Position numbers and translations under genes: made by a program
Source: Monocercomonoides exilis
Lineage: Eukaryota; Preaxostyla; Oxymonadida; Polymastigidae
Direction of reading: 5' to 3'
Assembly: GCA_001643675.2 (NCBI GenBank)
Contig: LSRY02000035.1
Coordinates: 992,001-1,056,000, forward strand
Length of the DNA: 64,000 nt
Notes under the pieces: model-generated
What the model was told of the DNA's origin: nothing
Seen by the model: the letters and a program-made list of their open reading frames with translations, nothing else
The model's database searches: none
In this document: in pieces, positions 32,340 through 42,799 of the stretch
Numbering within the stretch: the first letter of the stretch is position 1
Layout of the letters: each line of letters begins with the position of its first letter

Positions 32340-34250
32340 GTTATATTCCTGGGCTTTGGAAAGGTCACAGATGGAAATATCTTCACAATCAATAGAACAA
32401 TATAAAACACACACATACAGATGCCTTTAATTAAAAAATAACATGATATATTTTCTATCTCATCAAATTTTCAAAAATTATCAGACAGAATTCCAAATTA
32501 TTGCATCTCCATCATTTCCAGCTGTTATCATATGAAATAATATTTCTTGTTTCATAGAAAATGTTCACTCTCATTCCAGATCTTTGGATAATTATTTAAT
32601 TTCGAAGATAACTATTTGATCATTGGTTCCATACCAACAATCATTAAAATATAAAACGTTGTTAATATATTAATATCCAATAAAAAATGCAAATGCACGG
32701 AATGATGGTGTGAATGCTCATATATGTTTATGACAATTTTGAGATTTAATTATTCACCAATTTCATCTATCCAAACACATGCGAATTCAATGCGAATATG
32801 AAAATATGTTGTTTTCTGGGAGAAATATTTATCGAAAGCAGGCTATGAATGCAACAAAAAAACTCAGCGGTTTATATTAAATATTGCATTTGAATTGTTG
32901 AAAATTTGATTCCTTTCAACATTTTTCAGGACTGATTCATGAACTGGAAGATTGCTCTGATGCCGAGCGCAAACAGAAAATCGTAGAAAACGATGACATA
33001 AATGATTGAAAGAATAAAATAGAATTTATATCTGTTTTCACACAAGATTTGTTCAAAAAAATCAAAAAAATGATTGTAGAAAAGAAAATATCAATGGAGA
33101 ATGCAATTTTGTTGATGAAACACATCGGATGCTTTAAAGTGCTGAAAGAAGCTTGGAGTTCTGGATTTGAAGAATCTTCGCTGAATAAAAGATTTGAGAA
33201 CATGATTATTGAAGAAGACGAAAGAAAAGAATGAAGGAACGAAAAGCTTCTTGTTGATCTTTGTGAATGCTATGTTTCTTTAAGTTTCTTCTTCCCATCG
33301 GAGTTGACATCAATTTGTGGTTCCTGTCTTCTGATAGTTGCCTTAAAGAAAGATGAAGACGAGGAAGCACACAAAGAAGTGGAAATGGCTTTGATAGCGA
33401 TTAGCAACTTTTGCTTATTTGAAGTTAGCATTTCTTTTTCATTTTTGATAGTGTTGAATTATCTTCTTCTTCTTTTTTGAATAGAAAATTGATAATAAAC
33501 TATTCCTGAATGAAATCAAAGAAATCATCAAATATCATCAGAAACAACACAATCTTACTCAATTATCTTTTCAATCTGCTTGGGAATTCTTGATAAAGCA
33601 ACAATGGTTCAACAGAAGCTTGAAGGGAGAGATTTTGAACGAACTTCATTTTGCGAGAGAGGCAACAATAGAATTGGTAGAGCTGACAAGAAATGTTGAT
33701 TGGGAGAGAAAAGAAGAGAAAAGAGGAAAAGAGTCAAAAGAAAAAGCTTGTTTTGAAGAGATGGATGCAAGCATATAACATTTATTTTGGCGAGTGTCAA
33801 TTGCAGAATGAAGACTTTGTTAAGATTTTAAGCAGTATTTTCCATGTATTTCGAGCAGCAACGAAGAATAATGCAGAAATCGTTTTCATTTGTATCCAAA
33901 TATATTTGGTAGCAGTGAATAAAATATTAACAGGAATTGATGACTTTCTGAAAAGCGGAGCAGTTGATTCTGGTTTGAAGGAGATTCAGCAAACAACAAA
34001 TGAAAACCTCACTGCATGTATTTGTTTGGAATTCTTTTTGAAGCTTTCAGAAAGATTGAAAGGAAACTCAGACGATGAAATGGAAGAAGAGAAAAGAAAA
34101 GAGATGAAAAGGAAAGTGCTTGAAAAAATAGAAAAAGTTTGATATGAAGATACCATCGCATGTTTTAATGAAATATTTGATTCTAAATGAAAGTTACACT
34201 AATGAATTATCATTGGATATTTCGGATTATTTTGATAACGTTTAACCAAA
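32340..34250 (+). repeat. Segmental duplication unit A (copy-2 family gene and 5' flank)
   Basis: Corresponds to unit B at about 37385-39340 in the same orientation. Homology covers the decayed family gene and several hundred bases upstream, including shared words such as GATGGAAWYATCTTYA and TTGCATTTGAATT. The spacing between units is about 5.05 kb. Both units have diverged substantially. Confidence 0.7.
32929..34245 (+). pseudogene. Helical-repeat family protein, copy 2 (heavily decayed)
   Basis: Readable family blocks: LIHELEDCSDAERKQKI, then KKIKKMIVEKKISMENAI, LLVDLCECY, then after a 61-base intron (33424-33484) FLNEIKEIIKYHQ, SFQSAWEFLIKQ and LNELHFAREATIELVE, and later FLKSGAVDSGLKEIQQ. 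Defects: in-frame stop near 33028 and TGA at 33232-33234, a frameshift near 33745 inside an A-rich run, TGA at 34140-34142, and a further frame change before the DISDYF end. The N-terminal SSAFHQ block is absent; the homologous part begins directly after a CAG at 32926-32928. It clearly cannot make a full protein. Confidence 0.82.
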
Positions 34251-37200
34251 TTCGTTTCATTTTGTTTTGTTACTCAAAAACTGTCTTTTTCAATTTTCAT
34301 CATTTTGCAAAATAACAAAAAATTGATTGAAGAATTTTTGTTATTGTTTTTATTTCCTCTTTCAATAAAAAAGAAAAATCAAAAAAATCCATTATTTTTT
34401 TTCCTCAACAATAATTGTCATTGAATGAATATCAGTCTTCCGTCTTTATCTGGAAGAATCATTTTATTAAAGAAAAATATACTGTTCAGAAATTTCCTCT
34501 GAAACCTCTGGTTCACTTTGCTTTTTCTCTTTCTCAACGCATTTTCGATGAATCCAAGAAGAAAAAATGGAATGAAATCTATTCTTGAGAAGAATACGAT
34601 CAAATATTTGAAGAAATGTTTGTTGAATTCAATGCTCAGCTTTGTGGATACCATGTGCAACAATAAACGCAGCTGAAAAAGAAGCGAATCCAATGCTCCA
34701 ATTCAGAACGGGAATGGCAGAATAAGCCAATCAGAATTAATGGCTCTTCACATTCTTTTCATTTTTGTTCATTTCTTCATATCTCTTAATTCTTTTTCTT
34801 TATTTTCAATTGTCATTCTTTGCATTTCTCTTCATTCCTTTTATCTCCTCTTCTTGAATAAGGATACTCGTTTCATTCATTTCGTCTCAAAATGCAATTC
34901 TTCATAATTTCACTCAAATTCCATCTCTATCTCTTTCTTTTTCTTTCATCATTCAGTTTTCATCTGTCTTTTCCTATTGATGGAGAAAGAGATGAAACCT
35001 CATTCACATTCTTTTCTCACAATATCATCTAAAAGTTCTGCTCCAATTGCATTTACTCTTCAGCTGCTTTGTAACATAAATAAATATTTCTTCATTCATC
35101 AATCATTTTCTATCCTTTTTCTCTTTCCTAAACTGATATCCCTTAATCTCTGTTCAAAATTGTTCTTTTCCTCTCCATTTTTCTTCAATTCATGAAATGT
35201 TCCAAAAATCTATTCTTCCAAATTCGCTTTTTTCTCAATTCCAATACAAATGCAATGCATTCCTTCAAATTCAACACCTTTCATTTTGGCTTGTTGAGAA
35301 TGAACTGAAAAGACAAAGCAAATGAACTCACAGCTTTGATGCAAATGATTGATGTGTTCAATGGAAAAGTCTTCACTTGCCTTTTCTCTTCCATTTTCCA
35401 ATAATTCTGTTTTCGTTGACACTCAAAATGAAGAAGAAGAAGAAGAAATTCTGTTTTAAATTCTCATGCTTTTTTAAAGATAATGTTGATGATGATAGAA
35501 GAATAAGAAGAACAAAGAAATATCAGATGTGAGGTGTTTCATGTTTGTTGATAGTTTGTAGTGAAGAAAATGAAACAAAATGTGTTTTTGGAAAACGGTG
35601 ATGAAGAAGATGAAAAATGATGATTTTGGTCGAAAGAGAAGAGCTTCAAGAGAGATGAACAATGAACGAGAAATCAGCAGCAGAATTGACAGATGGATGA
35701 AATGTTGAAGAATAAATCAGTGAGTGGGAAAGTTGATTGAATTACCAATGAAGATGAAGAAAATCATGAAGATATAAATGTCTTCTGATATTCAATGTCT
35801 GCCTTCTGCTTCAAATGTCCAACAAATTGAATTGCAAATCAAATAGTTGTTCTGCCAGAACATGATAATAATTCTCCAAACAAAAACTCAATGAAAAGAA
35901 AGTGCCAAATCCATCTCTGTGAAAGCGACTTGTCTCTCTTTTCGGTTGGGCTGATTTCCTTGTCTTCTCCACATCACTTTTCATAATCTTTTGTCATTTT
36001 CTCTTTGTTTCATTCATCTGTGTTGATGTAAATGTCAGAAATGCTTTCCAAAAAAAAGTTTCTTCAAAGGCGATGTCTAATCGGGCAATGTTCAAAAAGA
36101 AAGGATATAATTCAGATTCACTCAATTTTCGCTCATTCCGCATCCCAATGATGGAAGAAGATGAAGACGAAAAAAATAAACCAAATACGGCTGTCAGCAA
36201 TAAAATATGTAGAAGAAGATAAGCAGATATCAGTAATGAAATTCATCTCTCTTCTGGTGCATTTTTCTTTTAATTTGAGCCAAATAAGCACATATCTTTT
36301 GCACCTCTTGCAGAAAACTCGTATTAAGAAGCTTTTCTTTCTTAAATGATGCTTTCAGAACAACATTTCATTTGCTTCGAAACAGAAGTATTGGCAAAAG
36401 AAATGGTAATGCTTCTTCTGCAATCGGGGCTCAATATAATAAAATAATTTTCCAATTGAGAAATCTTTGAATTTGATTTTGAGAAAGTTGAAGAAGAAGA
36501 AGAGGAGGAGGAAGGAAAATAATGGTTAATATGAAAAGAAAGGAGAGAAGGGAGAAACAGAAGAAAAATAAGAAAAAGCATCTGAAAGAGAAATGGAATG
36601 AAATGAGCTCGATGATGCTCTTTGGACGAGCTGAGTGACAAAGACAAACAAAATTCATCTAAAGAAAATGCATTCATTATGAACAGATACGAATTTCGTA
36701 ATGTCCAACAGCAACAACAGAAGATTGATCCAATCCATGTTGCAACATGAGAATTTGATGGTTATTCAAACAACAAATTCTCAAATAAGAAGAAGATGTT
36801 CTTTTCATCGGCCAAATTAAAAAAAATCTCGTCAATGAAGAGATTGGAGGAGGAGAAGAAGAGACTATATAATCCGCAAAAATGCAACTTGAAATGGATT
36901 GTCACCAGGAATGACGCTCAACATAAAAAAATGCTGTTTGCTGGAATGGAAAAATGGTTTAAAAAATACATAAAAATAATTAGTTTTGCATTGATTATAA
37001 AAATTCCTCAAAAGAACACATACACCCTCCCTATTGCAAAAGTAGAAGATTGTCCAATCACTGACGCTTTCAATCTCCTTTTCCATTGTTTCCCTATGCT
37101 CCTTTCTCCATCATCCTTTTTTCTCCTTAAATATCCTTCTTTCTATGTTTTCACACTTTTTTTCCTGAAAAAAATATCTCCGAATTTTTTCTTTCCAAGT

Positions 37201-37384
37201 GCTAGACAAATATTTCCATTCTTCTTTTAATTCTCAACCAAATGCTTTGAAATCAAATTTGTTTTCTTCCCATTTCTTTTCTGAATAATAAATTATGCAA
37301 TTCACATCTGCTGATTGTATCTCAGCATCCAACTCTCTTCTGATGTTCTCCTAGGAAAATCAAATTAACGGACATTCAAATAAT
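34251..37384. other. Gene-poor stretch
   Basis: About 3.1 kb with no supported gene. Less AT-rich patches around 34400-35460 (minus) and 36340-36680 translate to short charged or Ser-rich pieces broken by stops. They may be remnants of older genes, but I cannot name a family. Confidence 0.45.
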
Positions 37385-39340
37385 TAATCAGATTCTTGCG
37401 CTCTGAGAAGGCCACTGATGGAATCATCTTTAAAAATGAACAAGAACTATAAAAACCATACAAACATTTATATATTTTCTTTCAATAATTCAGAAATTGC
37501 AATATTCACTTCAAAGACGCTTTTCACAAAAAAATCGTCTTCCCCAATTCCATCACCAATTCCCCGCTGTCTTTGCTTCGTATCGCCACGCAAAATAATA
37601 TCTCCTATCCTGCAGAAAATATTCGTTTGTTGATCTCTCATTCCAACAATGGACAATCATATTCAAAGAAAATGATGTTTTTTGATCATAATATCCATAA
37701 CAACGAACAGAAAAACAGAAAAAGCGTTGTTTCTCTTCATAATATTTTGTTAAAAATGTCAGCAAAAGAAAGAACGGTTTGAATGCACATATTTTTATAT
37801 CTTTTGTGGTTTTGATTTTTCATTCACTTCTTCTATCCAATGATATTCAAATTCAACGTGAATATCAAAATGGTATTGTTTTCTTGAACAATTTTAATAA
37901 AAAATCTGTATAAAGGAGACAGACAGCACAAAAAAGTTCAATGGTTTGCATTCATTGTTGCATTTGAATTCTGCCTTATTCTGATTAAACTATTTTCTAT
38001 TCTCAGAATTGTTTTCTGAATTGAAAGAATGCAATGAAGATGAGCAGAGAAAGAAAATAGAAGAAATGAATGAAATAGTTGATGAAATGAATATGAAAGA
38101 ATTCAAATCCATTTTCACTCCATATCTGTTCAATAATGTTGATAAAATGATTGAAAAAGAGAAAATGTCAATGGAAAATGCGATTTTTCTGCAGAAAAAT
38201 GTTGGATTTTGCAATGCGTTGAAAAGAATTTGCATTGAAGGATTTGAATATTCAACATTGTACAAAAGAATTGAAAAGATGATTGCTGACGAAGAGAAGA
38301 AAGAAGAAAAGAATGAAAAACTTCTTGTCGATCTTTGGGAATGCAATCTTTTGCTAAGTTACCAACTCGATTCGAAAATGCTTTCAATTTGTGTGCCTTG
38401 TCTTCTGAAATTTGCATTGAAGAAAGAGGAAGACGAGGAAACTCCAAAAGAAGTGGAAATGGCTTTGCTATCTTTGAGCAATATTAAATTTTATGTATGA
38501 ACATTATTATTACATTTTTGAAATCATTGTGGCTTTTTAAAATATATTTTGATTAGCGTGCTGAAAAAGAACTGTATTTGAATGAGATCAAAGAGATTAT
38601 CCGAAATCATCAGGAGCATCACAACCTCACCCGACTTGCCTATCAGTCTGCTTGGCAGTTTTTGATGAACCGATCACTTGTATATAGAGATTTAAAAGGA
38701 ATTGTTATGAATGAACTGCATTTTGCCAGAGAGGTGGGAAAAGAACTGGAAGAGTTTGCGAAATGTGTGGATTGGAAGAAAGAGAAAGAAGAGGAAATGG
38801 GAAAAGAAACGAAAGAAAAGCTTGTGTTGATGAGATGGTTCCATGTGTTGTTTATTTTCTTCGGTTTATGCAACTTATGGAATGAAGAATTTATTGGGCT
38901 TGTTGGGGGCATTGCTTGGGTGTTAAGGGCGGCAAAGGAAAATCACAAAAAAATAAGCGAGAAATACATTTATTTGTTGGGAAATGCAGCGAAAAGAAGA
39001 GATGTGAAAGTTGAAGGATTGTTGAAAATTGGAGTAGTCGATTCAGTTTTGGAGGAGATTCAGCAGTCAACGTTGAATGAAGGCGTGACATTTCAAAGCT
39101 GTCACTTCTTTTTGAAGATTTCAGAAAGATTGAAAGAAAAGACGGATAATGATGAATTGGAAGAAGGGAATAGAAAGGCAACGAAAATGGAGATATTCGA
39201 AAAGTTGGAAGAAGAAGGATACGACGATACCATCACAAGTTATCATGAATTTTTACATCTTCTTAAAGTGAACAAAATTGATTTTGATGCAATTTCGTTG
39301 GATATTTCTGAATATTTTGTGAATGTTTAAGTCCAAAGCG
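37385..39340 (+). repeat. Segmental duplication unit B (copy-3 family gene and 5' flank)
   Basis: Partner of unit A at 32340-34250, direct orientation. The upstream flank (37385-38005) aligns with 32340-32928 with many substitutions and indels, so the duplication included non-coding or former 5' exon sequence. Confidence 0.7.
38007..39330 (+). CDS. Helical-repeat family protein, copy 3 (largely open; 5' end unresolved)
   Basis: Best-preserved copy. Exon 38007-38494 runs from ELFSELKECNEDEQRKKIEE to LLSLSNIKFY. A 62-base intron (38495-38556, GTATGA...ATTAG, phase 0) follows. Exon 38557-39330 runs from RAEKELYLNEIKEII through YQSAWQFLMNR, LVGGIAWVLRAAK and IGVVDSVLEEIQQ to ISEYFVNV. About 420 residues remain open with no stop or frameshift. 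No in-frame ATG precedes the first block; it begins right after TTCTCAG, so it is either the second exon of a longer gene or a 5'-truncated copy. The Leu/Glu/Lys-rich helical character suggests a scaffold or adaptor. Function unknown. Confidence 0.72.
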
Positions 39341-39402
39341 CTTTTTCTATTTCTGATTATTTGGAAATTGTTTTTGTTGAGTCAGAAAAAGAAAGGAAAC
39401 AA

Positions 39403-39868
39403 AAGAAGAAGAAGAAGAAGAAGAAGAAGAAGAAGAGAGGAAGAATTTGATAACAATCCGAAAAGAGTTTTTTTATCTGTACGTACAATGCCAATTTATT
39501 CTTCATCTATCTCCTTCAACAACTTCTTCAAAAACAACAACAACAACAACAACTTCTTCTTCTTCTTCCTCCTCCTCCTCTTCTTCTTCTTTTTCCTCCT
39601 CCTCCTCCTCCTCCTCCTCCTCCTCCTCCTCCTCTTCTTCTTCTTCTTCTTCTTCTTCTTCTTCCTCCTCCTCCTCCTCCTCCTCCTCCTCCTCCTCCTC
39701 CTCTTCTTCTTCTTCTTCCTCCTCCTCCTCCACTTCTTCTTCTTTTTCCTCCTCCTCCTCCTCCTCCTCCTCCTCCTCCTCCTCCTCCTCCTCTTCTTCT
39801 TCTTCTTCTTTTTCCTCCTCCTCCTCCTCCTCTTCTTCTTCCTCCTCCTCCTCCTCCTCTTCTTCTTC
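39403..39868 (+). repeat. Long trinucleotide microsatellite (AAG)n then (TCC/TCT)n
   Basis: A short (AAG)n run (39403-39432) precedes about 320 bases of interleaved TCC and TCT triplets (39550-39868). The strand is almost purely pyrimidine. All frames on both strands stay open over it and yield poly-Ser, poly-Leu/Phe, poly-Glu, poly-Arg/Lys or poly-Gly, so the open frames here are artefacts of the repeat. Such homopurine-homopyrimidine tracts can form triplex DNA. Confidence 0.95.
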
Positions 39869-41434
39869 GAATTCTTTGCAAACAAATCATTTCATTCCAG
39901 AAATCAATGAAAACATGAAAAATTCTTCCTTTATTGATTCTTCTCATTCTCCTTCTCCTTCTCCTTCTCCTTCTTCTTTTTCTTCGAACTATTTTTCAAC
40001 AAGATTTCCGCATGCTCACATGCCATTGATGCCTGACTTGTGAACACGAAGAGCATCGAAGCGGAAATAAAATGAAAAAGATTAAATTAAACATAAAGAA
40101 GTTGATGACGAAAGAAACAAAGTGTATGAGAAAGAAAATCCAATGTATTTAATTCTTTTTTCTTTCATTTTAATCTCTTCGTTTGTTCTTCTTTTTCAGC
40201 ACCTTAGCAGCCTGTTGCATGACGGACTCTTCGATAGACACAAATGGAGAAGAGAGAGAACAGGAAAATGATAGAAAACTCTTATCAGATGAAAGTTTAT
40301 AGAATAAGTTGAGAGCATGTTTGCCGAATTAAGCTGTTTAATTTGACAAGCGTTGCCATATGAATCTGTTTTATTCAGATAAGTGATGATTCTAACGACA
40401 AAAGGCGAATGCTTCGGAGACGAACAGGCGGAATATGCAGAGCTTAAAGAGAAAAAATTTAAGAATGAAGCTTCAGAGCCAAAAGCAGTTTCAGCAATTG
40501 ACTAATAATTCCGATTTTTGAAATATTTCAACTTTTTTGAAGTGCAAATGAGTTTTGTGATTCGTTTCTTCTTTTTTTAGTTCATTGAATCATCATCATA
40601 TTCTTCAACAAACTCATAATGGATTTATTAAGAGTTTAATTCCTTCTTTCTGAACAGTTTTTTTCCTGTGATAATTCCGCAACTCAGTTGATTACAGACA
40701 CATCAAGTGGAAGTGATATAATTCATACAAAATTGTTGGAAGAAGCACATGCAAATGCACCAAATGCGAAGAAGAAGGGGAAGGAAGGAGAAGATAAAGA
40801 GAAAAGAAAGGGAAAGAAGTGGATGAAGAAGTTTTCATTCGGAGTTTGAATCAAAGTTTGCAGTTCAATGAGTATTTAACAACTTCTTTTCAATCAAGCA
40901 GTTTTGTGATTCAAAGAAAATCAAATTACAAAAGGAAGAAATATTGAGAAACCTCATATTCGTTTTTTCAAATTTCTACAAAGCCTATCCTTCATGAAAT
41001 TTTGCTTTTTAGAACAATTAACGAAATTTCTTCAAAATTCTATTTCAAAGGAAAGAAAATGAAAGAAAATGTGAAGAAAAATTTTGAAAAGAAATTCTAT
41101 ATTAAAAAACAACAATTTAGAAACGAAAAGCTGAGGTAAATTCCTTGTTTGAACAAAAATATGAAAGTGTCAAAAAATTTATTTGTTTATGGTTTTTGGA
41201 TCATTATTTAAATTTGATGTAAAGGGGTTATGGGGCATAATATTTTATTGCGTTTTTAATGTGAATGTTTTTAATACACCAAAATGAATGGAATTAATAA
41301 ATGTGAATAAAAAAAATATTCATTAAATTTTAACGAGATTGATAAAGATAGTTATAAAAATGAAATTTTGCTTTTGTTTTTTTTTTCATTTTATTTTATT
41401 TCATTTTATTTTGTTAAACCAAATGAAAATGCAA
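39869..41434. other. Intergenic before the DIRS element
   Basis: No supported gene. Short Ser-rich and Lys/Glu-rich pieces near 39900-40040 and 40740-40850 are broken by stops. The rest is AT-rich. Confidence 0.45.
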
Positions 41435-41568
41435 AATTCGCAATAGAGCGAATCTACAAACGCAAGGAGCAGGTTTGCTCCTCAATAATGAGTGTATTAT
41501 AAATTATGGGTGGTTTTAGATCAAACTTTGCCAACAATTTAATTTTTCTCACATACCATTGTCCGCTT
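41435..41568 (+). repeat. Left inverted terminal repeat of the DIRS-type element
   Basis: Starts with 58 bases whose reverse complement recurs almost exactly (two mismatches) at 46706-46763. The following part (TAATGAG, ATTATGGGTGGTTT, ATTGTCCGCTT) matches the reverse complement of the right end with divergence and indels. Contains the short palindrome GGAGCAGGTTTGCTCC. Confidence 0.82.
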
Positions 41569-41573
41569 GTTAG

Positions 41574-42632
41574 ATGACGCAAGACACGGTTAGAGTACCG
41601 AACAGCAACGGTGAAGACAGAAGTTTTGATTTGATGCACAGACTTTCAAGTGTAGAAGATATGATTGAAGAAATTTCAAGAAGCCAAACACAAGCAATGC
41701 AGTCGGGAGCTACGGAGTTGCTGCCAACGAGGAAAGTTAAGAGGGAACGAGCTAGGAGAAGAAGCAGATCGAGATCGAGCGAGTCGGAGTCGGACGAAGA
41801 ATTTGGTGATCTGATCGCGAGACGGAAACAAGGAAAGCGTGAGAAAAGACGTTCCACATATAGCCGAATGAAAAGACGGGAAGACGAAGAGGATAGCGAC
41901 TGGGATTCTGAAGAGCTGGGAGCGCTGGAAGAGAAAGAAGGAACAGAAGACTTTACAAGAATTTTTCCCAGGGAGTGGTTGACACCCCGGTGACAAGCGA
42001 GCGAGTTGAGGAAATTCATTGAGTTCTGTAAGGCTGGATCGTTAAGAATGAATGATGATATACTGAATACATTTATTCCAGATTACGAGAAGGAGTTTTT
42101 TACAGGACACAGAGACACAAATTGGAATGCGCTAGCCAGAACAGCCATCACAACAAAGGGGAGAAGAGATTCACCTGAAGCGAGTCGAGTAATTGATATC
42201 CTCCAGCCGGCCCTAGAGTCGGGCTTTGAAGCATCGAAAGCTATTGCAGCCCTTGTGGCAAGTGAGTTAAGGAAAACACATATTGAAGATGAGGAGAAAG
42301 AACGACTGAGAGGACTGTTTTGCGCCTATGCGCTTATCGCCGACTGTATCAACAGAATTAACCTACTAAAGGTTATACCCAAATCGGGCTGGGAGAGCGC
42401 GAAAGGCTTTCAAGAAGGAGGAATGTCCAAGGAGGTGCCGGAGAACCTGAAGAAGCTGGAAGAAAGCACCAGCTTTTTTCAAGTAGAGGGAGATGCAACA
42501 GGATACGGGGCATCTCCCGACACCACAACAGGTTTCGGGCCCGCAACGGCCAGAGGCGGGATCCCGAGAAGATACAGTTCGGCAAGGAGCACCCAAGGAT
42601 TCGTATACAGACAGCTCCAAAGAAGGGGTTAA
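41574..42632 (+). pseudogene. DIRS Gag-like ORF1 with one in-frame stop
   Basis: A single frame broken only by TGA at 41991-41993 (after FPREWLTPR); the same frame resumes with QASELRKFIEF. The N-terminal 140 residues are Arg/Glu/Ser-rich, then comes a helical region with MNDDILNTFIPDYEKEFF, RVIDILQPALESGFEASKA and CAYALIADCINRINLL, as in capsid-like ORF1 products of DIRS/Ngaro elements. The C-terminus is Gly/Thr-rich. The structural role is inferred from position and composition. The stop could be a C-to-T change in a CGA codon. Confidence 0.7.
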
Positions 42633-42799
42633 CGCAGGAGCTTCACAGATTTCAGGGGAAAGAAGAGAACGCCACAGTTCCAGGCCCAGTTCGTCCCAAC
42701 AATAACGGGAAAGACAGTCCCCATTACGGGACCATTACCACCAGCTCCCCCAAGAACCCAAGGAGGGACAGCGATGGAATCAACAATTGGATCCAACAA

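Noticed and set aside
39323-40043. Overlapping long open frames on both strands encoding poly-Ser, poly-Leu, poly-Glu, poly-Arg
   Set aside because: They arise from a triplet microsatellite that is stop-free in every frame.
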